This document shows, in pieces, positions 15,757 through 25,211 of a DNA stretch of 64,000 bases. A model generated the notes under the pieces. It saw nothing but the letters and a program-made list of their open reading frames with translations, did not search any database and was not told the origin of the DNA. How positions within the stretch are numbered: the first letter of the stretch is position 1; each line of letters opens with the position of its first letter. The stretch is from Gammaproteobacteria bacterium (GTDB lineage: Bacteria; Pseudomonadota; Gammaproteobacteria; Steroidobacterales; Woeseiaceae): contig JAHEFG010000005.1 of NCBI GenBank assembly GCA_024640305.1, positions 1 to 64,000 of the forward strand, in the 5' to 3' direction. The translations under genes and the position numbers were made by a program.

Positions 15757-17676
15757 ATGGAGATCTCTGATCTTGTGCTGCGCTCAGTGCTTGGCATCGG
15801 AGCGTTGCTGTACCTGCTGCTGGCTGTCCGCGTTGCGCGCGCAGGATCGCAACATAGCAGTAGTGTCATCGCATTTTTCTTTTTCCTGGCAGGTTTGCTC
15901 GTTGCCGGAGCGGCGTTTTCTTTTGCTACGGAAGATCCCAGGATTTACGGCATAGGCCGAACGCTTACCTTCTTTTCGTCTGGTTTCCTGCCAATCATTT
16001 TTTACGCTGTATACCGTGAGTACACGGTAGGACCACCAAGAGCCATCCTGATAGCTATGTTGTCGGTCATCCCCATTGCGACGACTGTCCTTGCGCTGAC
16101 GAATTCTGCACATGGCATTATTTGGGCAGTCACCGAATCGGATCTCGGGGTTCGCTTTACCGATGTTACGGAGCACTCCTGGTTTAACCGTGTGCACATG
16201 CCGTTCATGTACGGCATTTTTCTTTACACCGCATTTGCCCTGGCAGGCCGATTGCCAACAATCGCGCTGGCGCATCGAAAGCTCGTGGTTATTCTGCTGT
16301 GCAGTGCGATTTTGCCGTTCTCGGCCAGCGTGATAAATGTCGTTCTGAAGCTCGGCTCGCTGGACTTTCCATATACGGCGTTGTCGTTCGTTTTGTTGTT
16401 GCCTTTGTATGCCTACGCGGTTATTTCAATTCGCTTTTACGAGTTCAGTCCGGTCGCATACCAGACTTTATTTGATCATGTCCGTGATCCGATTTTTGTA
16501 ATCGACAAGAAAGAGCGAATTATCTGCGCCAATAGCAAAGCGCAGGAACTACTCGGTGGTACGGAGCGAGAATTGATTGGGCAGCGTCTGTGGGAGGATT
16601 TTCCCGAGGCAAGAGCTATCCTGAAGATGGCCAATGAACTTGACCAGACGCAAACCCTGCGATTCCACAAGGACAATATTTACGAACTGAGCGTGGCGCC
16701 GCTAACCGGCCCGAAAGGACAGGCGCTTGGTATGGTGGTTGTGTGCCGGGATGTCACGGAGCGTCGCAAAGCACTAAGCAAGCTTTCGGACAGCGAGCAC
16801 CTGATTCGTACACTTATCGAAACATCGTCCAGCGGCATACTCAGGTTCTCACAGGATCGAGGTGAGAAGGGCCCCCGGCTTCGCTGTGTTTTTGCGAATC
16901 GGGCTGCCGAGTCTTATCTGGGTTTTGACGATAGTGCGCTGGTCGGTATGCCCCTCGACAAGCTAAAACAGCTCGAACCGCAGAGGCTGATCGAACACTT
17001 TACTGGTGCATCGGAGCAACGCTCACCGATGAGTTTCGAGACAGAGGCAGATCATCTCGCCGGCGAGAGCTGGTTGCGTGTTGTTGTCGAGCCGGTCGGC
17101 GATGATTTATCGGTGACGCTGATCGACATCACGCAACGCAAACGTAACGAAGATAAAATGCTCGCCGACGCATTGCGCGACCCTTTGACCGGTGTCCTCA
17201 ACCGCCGTGGCTTCGAGAAGGAAGGAGCAGCGAGTATTCGGGCGAACGAGCGGGGCGCGGTTTTGTACCTCGATCTCAATCAGTTTAAGTCCATCAATGA
17301 CCGCTTCGGCCACCAGGCCGGCGACGCGCTGCTCAAAGCATTTGGTCACCGCCTTGGGTTTTGTTTGCGGCCTGAGGATGTGATGGGCCGTCTCGGCGGA
17401 GATGAGTTCGCAATTGTCTTGCCTGGGGTCAGTGTTGAAGATGCCAAGCGTGTCGCAGCACGCGTTGTGCAAACCGCACAGGAGGCCTACATCATTCAAG
17501 GTGAGGAAATTAAATGCACTGCGAGTGTTGGCATTGCATTAATGCCCAAGCATGGTGAAGAGCTCTGGCATCTCATCAGCGTCGCCGACCAGGCGATGTA
17601 TGGCGCCAAAGAGCTTGATCAGGACGAGGCAGCCAATGACCGAGCCGCCTACGTTGACGCTGCAACAGCATCCTGA
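15757..17676 (+). CDS. 7TM-PAS-PAS diguanylate cyclase
   Basis: The 639-aa membrane protein has seven predicted transmembrane helices in the first about 225 residues, of the type found at the N-terminus of some histidine kinases. A PAS domain follows (about 235-350, FDHVRDPIFVIDKKERI), then a second PAS-like domain (about 355-475) and a GGDEF domain (about 480-630). The active site GGDEF is intact at 547-551, and an RxxD inhibitory site (RPED) lies five residues before it, so it should make c-di-GMP with product feedback. ATG 15757 was preferred to the adjacent GTG 15754. It converges with the DUF4397 lipoprotein gene, leaving only 4 nt. Confidence 0.88.
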   Translation: MEISDLVLRSVLGIGALLYLLLAVRVARAGSQHSSSVIAFFFFLAGLLVAGAAFSFATEDPRIYGIGRTLTFFSSGFLPIIFYAVYREYTVGPPRAILIAMLSVIPIATTVLALTNSAHGIIWAVTESDLGVRFTDVTEHSWFNRVHMPFMYGIFLYTAFALAGRLPTIALAHRKLVVILLCSAILPFSASVINVVLKLGSLDFPYTALSFVLLLPLYAYAVISIRFYEFSPVAYQTLFDHVRDPIFVIDKKERIICANSKAQELLGGTERELIGQRLWEDFPEARAILKMANELDQTQTLRFHKDNIYELSVAPLTGPKGQALGMVVVCRDVTERRKALSKLSDSEHLIRTLIETSSSGILRFSQDRGEKGPRLRCVFANRAAESYLGFDDSALVGMPLDKLKQLEPQRLIEHFTGASEQRSPMSFETEADHLAGESWLRVVVEPVGDDLSVTLIDITQRKRNEDKMLADALRDPLTGVLNRRGFEKEGAASIRANERGAVLYLDLNQFKSINDRFGHQAGDALLKAFGHRLGFCLRPEDVMGRLGGDEFAIVLPGVSVEDAKRVAARVVQTAQEAYIIQGEEIKCTASVGIALMPKHGEELWHLISVADQAMYGAKELDQDEAANDRAAYVDAATAS

Positions 17677-17680
17677 TTCT

Positions 17681-19027
17681 CTAAAAGTCGGGTATAACCA
17701 CGATATCTGCGTTAGCAGGATCCACAGCGTCATAAACGATCGCGGTAACAACGTCACCCAAACCGAGATTGATCTGCAGTGGACCGGTAACGACCGTCTT
17801 CTCTCCCGTCAACGTCAGATAAACATCGAAACTGCCTTCGGGCAGCTGCGTCAGTAACGGATCCAGCCCTGCGGTCAAACCTGTAAATCGCGGCAGTAAA
17901 TCGGCGATGTCCGCAGCAGCTTCAACGATGTAGAGATCCAGGGGGCCGTTGTTGGTTTCCGTGTAGACAACGGTAAATTTGGCCAGTGTCTCGACGGACC
18001 GTCGGTTCGGCACGGTCGCCAGTGACGCCGGGCTGGCGCCCTCGCCGATGACGTAATAATCGACTCGTGATCCCGTCGTCACCAAGATGCCATCGTCGAT
18101 GAGAATTGCGCCAATGTTGTCGGGCGCAGTGTACTTGATCGGCAGTACGCCGACCGTGACCTCAGTTTCGACGCTTACATCACGAAAATTCTGATCCTCG
18201 ATAATCGGTGTTGTCACTGGATCATCGATGTATATATCGACTGCACCGAGATCCTGTGATGCATGGATAAAACGCACCGTTGGCGGATACAGTGGATCGA
18301 CGAGGTTTGTCGTAGCTCCTGTCTCCGTATTGAATGCACGTACGGAAACCGGCCCGCGATCGTTTGCGGTGGTGTCGAATATCATAAACAGCATGGTCGT
18401 AGCCGCTTCCATGCTGAGTATGTCTGACGTGAACAGAATGTCCCCCGGCAGGCCGGCGGTTGTTATTGTCAGAACGTAGTCGCCGGCCTGGAAGTCCATA
18501 GCCGGCAATTTGCCGCCGGGCGCCAATGTTCCTATTTCACTTCCAGCCACAGGTGCGATGGCGGCATCAGCAAAGTAAATATCGACAGCGCCCAGTGCGG
18601 GTGAAAAATGACCGAAGTTTGCCTCGAGCACAGTACCGCCGTCAGCATAGATACGTTCGGCTCGTTCCCACGTTGTAATCGTTGGCGCTTCCAGGTCGCC
18701 GTTTATGATAAGCGTGTATTCCATGCCATCAACGACTTGCAGGAGCTGGCTTGCCAGACGCGTTTTCTCAGCTTCACCCGCGAGCAGTGCGTCAAAATTA
18801 AATGCGTATTCGAAGTCGTCGAAACTTGACTTGGGTGACGCGTTCCTGAATACCAGGTTACCAAGTGTGCGTTCTTCGATCAGAAACGTAATTGTTGGCG
18901 ATGTGCTGATAGCGTTAATCGCCTGGATAGATCCTTTACCTGTCGGATCCGGGAAATTGGTGCTGGGGCTGCAAGCAGAGATGAGGAGTGCAGCGAAGCA
19001 GACCGATAATAGGAGGAAACGTCTCAT
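17681..19027 (-). CDS. DUF4397 lipoprotein
   Basis: The 448-aa protein carries a lipoprotein signal (FAALLISAC, Cys19) and at least two DUF4397 units, recognised by ALGAVDIYFAD and by VRFIHASQDLGAVDIYIDD with the following TAPDN.. and LA.VPNRR patterns. DUF4397 proteins are extracytoplasmic beta-rich proteins of unknown function, often found as repeats in surface proteins. No catalytic motif is visible. It is monocistronic: it converges with the 7TM diguanylate cyclase and is preceded by the aldehyde dehydrogenase gene on the same strand, 67 nt away. Confidence 0.8.
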   Translation of the reverse strand: MRRFLLLSVCFAALLISACSPSTNFPDPTGKGSIQAINAISTSPTITFLIEERTLGNLVFRNASPKSSFDDFEYAFNFDALLAGEAEKTRLASQLLQVVDGMEYTLIINGDLEAPTITTWERAERIYADGGTVLEANFGHFSPALGAVDIYFADAAIAPVAGSEIGTLAPGGKLPAMDFQAGDYVLTITTAGLPGDILFTSDILSMEAATTMLFMIFDTTANDRGPVSVRAFNTETGATTNLVDPLYPPTVRFIHASQDLGAVDIYIDDPVTTPIIEDQNFRDVSVETEVTVGVLPIKYTAPDNIGAILIDDGILVTTGSRVDYYVIGEGASPASLATVPNRRSVETLAKFTVVYTETNNGPLDLYIVEAAADIADLLPRFTGLTAGLDPLLTQLPEGSFDVYLTLTGEKTVVTGPLQINLGLGDVVTAIVYDAVDPANADIVVIPDF

Positions 19028-19094
19028 TCAATAAATCCGGTAGTCCAGTACATATGCGACACGCAGGTCGCGCTCAAGTTTCGTGGTGCAAGTC

Positions 19095-20528
19095 TTACGC
19101 TGTAGATTCGAATCCATAAATCGATTTGACCTCGAGAAATTCTTCGAGGCCATACGAACCCCATTCGCGACCGTTGCCGGACTGCTTGTAGCCGCCGAAG
19201 GGTGCCATTGAATCGAGATTGGCGCCATTGATATGCACCATACCCGTTCTCAATCGTGCGGCGATACTGCGGGCGCGGTCAAGGTCCGCTGAACTTACAT
19301 AGCCCGACAATCCATAGGGCGTGTCATTAGCAATTCGCACAGCGTCATCGTCGTCGTTGAAAGGGATGATTGACAATACGGGCCCGAAGATTTCCTCCCT
19401 GGCGATTGTCATGTCATTGCTGACGTTGGCAAATACGGTTGGTCGGGCGAAGTAACCCCGGTCAAGCCCTTCGGGCCGGCCTGTGCCACCCGCGGCCAGA
19501 GTAGCACCTTCGTCTATTCCCTTCTGGATAAGATCCTGAACCTTGTTCCACTGCAGCTCGGATACCAGGGGGCCAACTTCAACGCCCTCATCACGCGGAT
19601 TGCCGACAATCGTATTCTGTGCCACATCTGCGGCTATCGCCGCCGCTTCGTCGACTCGATCCGCGGGCACGAGCATGCGCGTCGGTGCATTACAGGATTG
19701 CCCCGTATTATCAAAGCACTCGGTCGTGCCTGATCGGACGGCTTTCTCAAAATCGGCATCATCCAGCAAGATGTTTGCAGACTTTCCGCCCAGTTCCAGC
19801 GCGACACGTTTTACCGTCGGTGCAGAGTTTTGAGCGACTGCGATACCGGCGCGAGTCGAACCCGTAAAGGACATCATGTCGATGTCGGGGTGCTGGCTCA
19901 TTGCCGTTCCGACACCCGGGCCGTCACCATTGACGAGGTTGAATACACCGGCCGGTACACCGGCCGCATCCAGGACTTCGGCAAAAATCATGGCGTCGAA
20001 CGGCGCGACCTCGCTTGGTTTCAGGACCATCGTGCAACCGGCGGCCAGGGCTGGCGCAACTTTGACGGCGATCTGGTTCATCGGCCAGTTCCAGGGCGTG
20101 ATCAAGCCGCAAACACCGACTGGTTCTTTGACAATGCGTGTCGTGCCGTGTTGTTCGCTAAATTCAAAGGTCTTAAGTGCCATTATTGCGGCCTTAATAT
20201 GCTGCGGTCCGCTGGCCGCCTGGGCGTTCTTTGCAAGACCCCACGGAGCCCCCATTTCATCCATGATGGCTTCAGCAATTTCGTCGTGGCGCTGCGCAAA
20301 TTCGTCGAGGATCGCCTGCAGCAGAACGATGCGCTCTTCACGGGTTGTTTGCGAAAAGCTCTCGAACGCGCGTTTGGCCGCTGCGACAGCAAGATCAACG
20401 TCAGCCGCAGAGCCCAGGCTAATGTGCCCACAGACTTTTTCGGTTGCCGGGTTGATAACATCGCAGGCTTTGGGCGTAACCGGGTCGACCCACTGGCCGT
20501 CGATGTAGAATTGCAGCATTTCGCGCAT
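19095..20528 (-). CDS. NAD(P)-dependent aldehyde dehydrogenase
   Basis: This 477-aa protein of the aldehyde dehydrogenase superfamily oxidises an aldehyde to the carboxylic acid. It has the PWNWP segment, the catalytic base Glu in ELGGKSANIL, the nucleophile Cys279 in GQSCNAPTRM, and the EEIFGPVL motif. The GQSCNAP active-site context differs from classical succinate-semialdehyde dehydrogenase, so it is not named gabD although a GabT-like gene is divergent from it. The start at 20528 is preferred because AGGA lies 6 nt upstream; an in-frame ATG at 20546 would add six residues. The specific substrate is unknown. Confidence 0.88.
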   Translation of the reverse strand: MREMLQFYIDGQWVDPVTPKACDVINPATEKVCGHISLGSAADVDLAVAAAKRAFESFSQTTREERIVLLQAILDEFAQRHDEIAEAIMDEMGAPWGLAKNAQAASGPQHIKAAIMALKTFEFSEQHGTTRIVKEPVGVCGLITPWNWPMNQIAVKVAPALAAGCTMVLKPSEVAPFDAMIFAEVLDAAGVPAGVFNLVNGDGPGVGTAMSQHPDIDMMSFTGSTRAGIAVAQNSAPTVKRVALELGGKSANILLDDADFEKAVRSGTTECFDNTGQSCNAPTRMLVPADRVDEAAAIAADVAQNTIVGNPRDEGVEVGPLVSELQWNKVQDLIQKGIDEGATLAAGGTGRPEGLDRGYFARPTVFANVSNDMTIAREEIFGPVLSIIPFNDDDDAVRIANDTPYGLSGYVSSADLDRARSIAARLRTGMVHINGANLDSMAPFGGYKQSGNGREWGSYGLEEFLEVKSIYGFESTA

Positions 20529-20630
20529 GTTTGATCCTGTCGACATGTTTGATCTTGTTGAAACTAGCCGCGAATCATAGCGTAAAATGGCGTGTGTAGC
20601 CTGCTTGTGACAGGCGAGGGAGACAAATCA

Positions 20631-21908
20631 GTGGCATCGAACAAAGAACTGCTTGCGATCCGTGAAAGGGCGACACCGAGGGGAGTAGGTACACAAACGA
20701 CCGTCTTTGCTGACAGGGCGAAAAACGCGGAAATCTGGGATGTTGAGGGCAGGCGATATATCGATATTGCGGCAGGCATAGCCGTCACAAATACGGGGCA
20801 TAATCATCCGCGCGTCATCGAGGCGGTTAAGGCGCAACTGGAGAGATTCAGCCACACCTGTTTCCAGGTCACACCCTATGACGTCTATGTACGACTCGCT
20901 GAGCGCCTGAATGCGCTGGCACCCGGGGATACGCCGAAGCAGACGATGTTTCTCACTACGGGCGCAGAGGCCGTTGAGAACGCGGTAAAGATCTCGCGGA
21001 AGTTTACCGGGCGCAGTGCTGTGATTGCCTTCAGTGGCGCCTTCCACGGCCGTACCATGATGGGCATGGCACTAACCGGCAAGGTTGTGCCATACAAAGC
21101 CGGTTTTGGGCCGTTTCCGCCGGAAGTGTTTCATGTGCCGTTCCCGATCGACTATCACGGTGTGTCCGTCGAAGACTCGCTGGCGGCGCTCGAAACCTTG
21201 TTCAGGTCCGACGTTGAGCCGGCCCGAGTTGCCGCAATGATCATTGAGCCGGTGCAGGGTGAAGGTGGCTTTTACCAGGCACCAGCCGAATTTCTGCAGG
21301 CGTTGCGTCGCATTTGCGACGAGCATGGCATTGTGATGATTGCCGACGAAATCCAGACGGGCTTTGCCAGGACCGGAAAATTGTTCGCGGTGGAGCACGC
21401 CGGGGTTGAAGCAGACCTGATGACGGTTGCCAAGAGTCTGGCCGGTGGTTTTCCATTGTCCGGCGTCATCGGTAAGGCGCACATAATGGATTCAATCGAC
21501 CCCGGTGGCCTGGGCGGAACCTACGGTGGTTCGCCGTTGGGTTGCGCCGCGGGTCTGGCCGTACTCGACGTCATCAAAGAGGAAAAGCTGTGCGAGAAAG
21601 CGGTCGCCATTGGCGAAACGATACGGGCGTGGGCAACTCAAATGCAGGCAGAGCATGACTGCATCGGCCACATCCGCATAACGGGGGCAATGTGTGCCAT
21701 CGAGTTTGTGAAGGGTGGCGACGCAAATAGCCCGGATGCGGAGCTGGTGAAAAGAGTCGCGGCAGAAGCGCTTGCAAACGGCGTGATCTTCCTGACCTGT
21801 GGCGTCAGGGGGAATGTGATTCGGTTCCTGCCGGCGTTGACGATCGAACCGGACTTGCTCAACGAGGCGTTGCAGGTTCTGGGTAAAGCTATCGTTGCCA
21901 GTACCTAG
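20631..21908 (+). CDS. gabT: 4-aminobutyrate aminotransferase (class III, PLP-dependent)
   Basis: This 425-aa protein is close in length to E. coli GabT (426 aa). It has the N-terminal RGVGTQTTVFADRAKNAE-type region, the TTGAEAVENAVK motif, GAFHGRT, EPVQGEGGF, ADEIQTGFARTG, and the PLP lysine in TVAKSLAGGFP. GabT moves the amino group of 4-aminobutyrate to 2-oxoglutarate, giving succinate semialdehyde. GTG 20631 was chosen because a GAGGGAG ribosome site precedes it; a frame from 20592 would add 13 residues. It is divergent from an aldehyde dehydrogenase gene that could take the semialdehyde product, but other omega-amino acids are also possible substrates. Confidence 0.85.
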   Translation: MASNKELLAIRERATPRGVGTQTTVFADRAKNAEIWDVEGRRYIDIAAGIAVTNTGHNHPRVIEAVKAQLERFSHTCFQVTPYDVYVRLAERLNALAPGDTPKQTMFLTTGAEAVENAVKISRKFTGRSAVIAFSGAFHGRTMMGMALTGKVVPYKAGFGPFPPEVFHVPFPIDYHGVSVEDSLAALETLFRSDVEPARVAAMIIEPVQGEGGFYQAPAEFLQALRRICDEHGIVMIADEIQTGFARTGKLFAVEHAGVEADLMTVAKSLAGGFPLSGVIGKAHIMDSIDPGGLGGTYGGSPLGCAAGLAVLDVIKEEKLCEKAVAIGETIRAWATQMQAEHDCIGHIRITGAMCAIEFVKGGDANSPDAELVKRVAAEALANGVIFLTCGVRGNVIRFLPALTIEPDLLNEALQVLGKAIVAST

Positions 21909-22288
21909 ACCTGTGCCAAAAACCTCTGCCTGTACTCGGCGGGAGGCAGGTCGTACCAGGACTTGAAAGCGTTGGTGAAGGAACTGATGCTGGAGTAGCC
22001 CAGCAGCAAGGCTACTTCGAGTGCCTTGAGGCGCTTGTCGCTCAGGTAGTTGATGGCTAGCACGGCCCGCACTTCCTGTAATACCTTGTTAAAGCTTGTC
22101 TTTTCGGCTTTGAGCCTGCGCTGCAGCGTGCGGCGGCTCAGTTTGAGTGCGCGACATGCGGCATCTGCGTTAGCCTCGCCCTCGGCCATCAACTCGGCGA
22201 GCATGCGCTTTAGCTGTGCCGCGTAGTTATCCTGCACATACAGTGAGCGCAGGTACTCTTCGGCTTGTTCTATGAGTGGATCGTACAT
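21905..22288 (-). CDS. AraC-family DNA-binding domain alone (short regulator or remnant)
   Basis: The 127-aa product is a complete AraC/XylS double-HTH domain (CRALKLSRRTLQRRLK and LLGYSSISSFTNAFKSWY) of the subfamily that usually follows an about 200-residue ligand domain. That N-terminal domain is missing: an in-frame TAG stop lies at 22301-22303, four codons upstream of the ATG, and the neighbouring reductase gene ends at 22317. It may be a functional stand-alone DNA-binding protein or the remainder of a truncated gene. Its 3' end overlaps that of gabT by 4 nt, and it may be co-transcribed with the reductase gene 28 nt upstream. Confidence 0.75.
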   Translation of the reverse strand: MYDPLIEQAEEYLRSLYVQDNYAAQLKRMLAELMAEGEANADAACRALKLSRRTLQRRLKAEKTSFNKVLQEVRAVLAINYLSDKRLKALEVALLLGYSSISSFTNAFKSWYDLPPAEYRQRFLAQV

Positions 22289-22316
22289 GATGGCGCGATG
22301 CTATCAGATTTCCCGC

Positions 22317-23351
22317 TCAGTCGTCCTTTATGCCCAGCCTTTCGTGCATCAAAGGGCTGGTTGTTGTGTACTGAAGGCGTGCTTTCCTGCTCGGATCCAG
22401 GCGCTCTTTGGCGGCAAAGGCGGCCAGAGCGGCCTCATGAAAGCCGCTCAGGATAAGCTTTTTCTTACCCGGGTAATGGTTGATGTCGCCAACCGCATAG
22501 ATCCCTGGCGTACTCGTCTCAAATCGCTCGGTATCGACGTTGATAGTCTTGCGGTTTATGTCGAGGCCCCATTCTGCTATCGGTCCGAGTTTGGGGGCGA
22601 GGCCGTAGAATACAATAACGGCGTCGCACGGAACTTCACGTTCAGTCTCGCCAACATTGACGGTGATCGCCGTAATTCCATTCTCGTCAGATTTGTATCC
22701 GGAGACCTTGCCGATGATAGGTTCTACCTGGCCGGCTTCTGCGAGCTTGCGCATGCTGTCGACAGTGGCAGGAGCGCCGCGATATTCCTCCCGGCGGTGG
22801 ATCAGCGTCAGTCCGCTCGCCTTTGGTCCCAGGGCAAGTGTCCAGTCAAGGGCCGAATCGCCGCCCCCGAGGATGACAATGCGTTTGCCCGCAAACTGTT
22901 CCGGATTGCGGACGCGATAGAAGAGGTTGCTTTCTTCAAACCTGGCAATTCCATCGAAACGCAATCGCCGCGGCTGAAATGATCCAACGCCGCCTGCAAT
23001 GAACACAGTTCGGGTCCGAAACTGTGTGTCGTTATCTGTCCTGATGTCGAACCAGTCGTCATCGATCGCCTTTACCTCGGTCACTTCCTCGCCCAGATGA
23101 AATGTTGGTGCAAATGGCTTGATCTGCAACATCAGGTTCTGGACGAGTTCCTCGCCGCTGCATTCCACGATACCGGGAATGTCGTAAATCGGTTTGTCCG
23201 GGTACAGCTCCGCGCACTGGCCTCCGACAACAGGCATCGTATCGAGGACGTGTGCCTTGATACCCAGCAGCCCAAGCTCAAAGACCTGGAACAAGCCAAC
23301 GGGACCGGCGCCCACGATCAGGGCGTCTGTTTCAATTATTTTGTCTGCCAT
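22317..23351 (-). CDS. Ferredoxin/flavodoxin-NADP(+) reductase, thioredoxin-reductase-like
   Basis: A 344-aa flavoprotein with an N-terminal FAD-binding motif (ALIVGAGPVG), a GGQCAELYPDKPIYDIPG segment and a second Rossmann motif for NADPH (IVILGGGDSALDW), ending with TSTPGIYAVGD and a C-terminal tail. There is no CxxC redox pair, which separates it from thioredoxin reductase and fits the YumC-type ferredoxin-NADP reductases. It passes electrons between NADPH and ferredoxin or flavodoxin in the cytosol. ATG 23351 is used; a TTG precedes it directly. Confidence 0.85.
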   Translation of the reverse strand: MADKIIETDALIVGAGPVGLFQVFELGLLGIKAHVLDTMPVVGGQCAELYPDKPIYDIPGIVECSGEELVQNLMLQIKPFAPTFHLGEEVTEVKAIDDDWFDIRTDNDTQFRTRTVFIAGGVGSFQPRRLRFDGIARFEESNLFYRVRNPEQFAGKRIVILGGGDSALDWTLALGPKASGLTLIHRREEYRGAPATVDSMRKLAEAGQVEPIIGKVSGYKSDENGITAITVNVGETEREVPCDAVIVFYGLAPKLGPIAEWGLDINRKTINVDTERFETSTPGIYAVGDINHYPGKKKLILSGFHEAALAAFAAKERLDPSRKARLQYTTTSPLMHERLGIKDD

Positions 23352-23438
23352 CAATTTAGAGCTCTTGCCTGGTACTTGCGCGAAAACCCGGATCGATAAA
23401 TCCGGCGCGGCAATCGTAGCAAAAATCGCCCCCAGGAG

Positions 23439-24152
23439 TTACCGGGAAGTCCGGGCAATGGCTGTGTAGAGCGCCGGGAAATCGACGTCATTGAGGCTGC
23501 TAGTGACCAGCGCGGCCTCGCTAAAATCCTGATCATCGGTGTAGATGCTGGGTGTGATAACCGTGGCAATACCTGCCTGGTGCGCGGACAGGAGACCGTT
23601 GCGGGAGTCTTCGATGGCGACGCAGTCTGCGGCCGGCAAGCCTAGCTTCTCAAGCGCCAGAAGGTAAATGTCGGGCGCCGGTTTTTTTTGCTCGACGACA
23701 TCTCCGGCGCAGATCACCTCAAACCTGTGCATGCCTTCCTCTCCGTAAGTGGCCTGCAGCAGGGCTTCCACGTTAGGCAGACTGGTCGTTGTGGCGATAG
23801 CCAGCCTGATGCCATCATGAAGCGATTGGTCGATCAGCGACATGACGCCGGGACGGAGCTTTGCTTCCCCGTCTGCAACCATTCGCGTATAGATGGCCGT
23901 CTTTGCTGCATGCAGATCACGAATGAAGCCATCCAGATCCTTCGAAACGCGTCGGTCAGAGTCATGAATTTCGATGAAATGCCGGATGCGCTCTTTACCA
24001 CCGCTGACTTTCAGCAACTGCCGGTACAGTTGGCGATCCCAATGCCAGGGAAGGTCATTCTGGTCGAAGGCCTGGTTGAACGCCTGTCTATGCAGGTCTT
24101 CGGTTTCGGACAGCGTACCATCCACGTCGAAGATTATTGCCTTGAACATCAT
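23439..24152 (-). CDS. HAD-superfamily phosphatase/phosphomutase (CbbY-like)
   Basis: The 237-aa protein carries HAD motif I FDVDGTLSE (nucleophile Asp9, acid/base Asp11), a four-helix cap, motif II in IATTTS, motif III Lys in EQKKPAPDIYL, and motif IV in AIEDSRNGLLSA. The DGT(L)SETE..H start and the cap resemble CbbY and beta-phosphoglucomutase relatives, which hydrolyse or move phosphate on sugar phosphates. No RuBisCO or trehalose genes are nearby to fix the substrate. A GTG and two ATG codons are adjacent at the start; the first ATG (24152) is used. It is divergent from dusA. Confidence 0.8.
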   Translation of the reverse strand: MMFKAIIFDVDGTLSETEDLHRQAFNQAFDQNDLPWHWDRQLYRQLLKVSGGKERIRHFIEIHDSDRRVSKDLDGFIRDLHAAKTAIYTRMVADGEAKLRPGVMSLIDQSLHDGIRLAIATTTSLPNVEALLQATYGEEGMHRFEVICAGDVVEQKKPAPDIYLLALEKLGLPAADCVAIEDSRNGLLSAHQAGIATVITPSIYTDDQDFSEAALVTSSLNDVDFPALYTAIARTSR

Positions 24153-24182
24153 CACTGTGAATAATATACGTAAAGCGTAATT

Positions 24183-25163
24183 ATGAAAGAAAAATCAAGA
24201 CCTTGTAAGTTCGCCGTCGCCCCAATGATGGACTGGACCGACCGTCATTGCCGCTACTTCATGCGGCTATTGAGCCCGAGTGCATTGCTGTATACGGAAA
24301 TGGTGACGGCCAACGCTATTCATTTCGGCAATGCCGATGAGTTGCTGCGCTACGACATGTCCGAGCATCCCATTGCCGTGCAACTCGGCGGCAGCGATCC
24401 GGCGCTAATGGCAGAGGCGGCGATGCTTGCCGCCAAGGTTGGCTATGACGAAGTAAACATTAACGTCGGCTGTCCCAGTGACCGCGTACAAAGTGGACAG
24501 TTTGGCGCGTGCCTGATGTCGAGCCCCGAAATCGTCGCAGATTGCGTGCGGGCGATGCGTGCCGAGGTAGACGTACCGGTCACAGTGAAGAATCGAATTG
24601 GCATCGACGATCAGGACAGCGATGAGTTCCTGTTTCGGTTTGTGGATACTGTTGCGGCAGCGGGCTGTAATAAATTTGTCGTTCACGCGCGAATCGCGAT
24701 ACTCGATGGTCTTAGCCCGAAACAGAATCGCAGCGTTCCTCCATTGAATTACGACAGAGTGTTCAAATTAAAGCAGCGTCACCCGGAGCTTGAAATCGTT
24801 ATAAATGGAGGATTGCAGACGATCGGGCAGGTGGACGATGTCTTGCAGCGTGTTGATGGTGCGATGATTGGGCGCGAGGCGTATCACAACCCATATTTTC
24901 TCGCCGAGCTGGAGAAGCATCGCGACCCGAACTGGCAAAGCCCGGAGCGTCGCGACGTAGTCGCAAGCATGCTTCCATATATTGAAGAGCAACTGGCAAC
25001 GGGTGAAAAGCTCGGTCGCATCACACGTCATATGCTGGGGCTCTTCGCTGGCCAGCCGGGCGCGCGCGCATGGCGACGCTCCTTGTCTGAAAATGCTTTC
25101 AAGGAAAATGCCGGGGTCGAGGTTATCGAAGCTGCAATTGAAGCAATGCCGATTGCCGCATAG
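24183..25163 (+). CDS. dusA: tRNA-dihydrouridine(20/20a) synthase DusA
   Basis: This 326-aa FMN enzyme reduces uridines at positions 20/20a of the tRNA D-loop. It shows the Dus signatures VAPMMDWTDRHCRYF, TEMVTANAI, QLGGSDP, and NVGCPSDRVQSGQFGACLM with the catalytic Cys97, followed by HARIAILDGLSPKQNR and NGGL for FMN phosphate. The GCPSDRV form and DWTD start are specific to the DusA branch. A short minus/plus divergent gap separates it from the HAD gene, and the methyltransferase gene follows closely on the same strand. Confidence 0.94.
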   Translation: MKEKSRPCKFAVAPMMDWTDRHCRYFMRLLSPSALLYTEMVTANAIHFGNADELLRYDMSEHPIAVQLGGSDPALMAEAAMLAAKVGYDEVNINVGCPSDRVQSGQFGACLMSSPEIVADCVRAMRAEVDVPVTVKNRIGIDDQDSDEFLFRFVDTVAAAGCNKFVVHARIAILDGLSPKQNRSVPPLNYDRVFKLKQRHPELEIVINGGLQTIGQVDDVLQRVDGAMIGREAYHNPYFLAELEKHRDPNWQSPERRDVVASMLPYIEEQLATGEKLGRITRHMLGLFAGQPGARAWRRSLSENAFKENAGVEVIEAAIEAMPIAA

Positions 25164-25211
25164 TTGGTTACAATGCACGGCCCTTCGATCGGATTGAGTG
25201 AACAACTGCTG

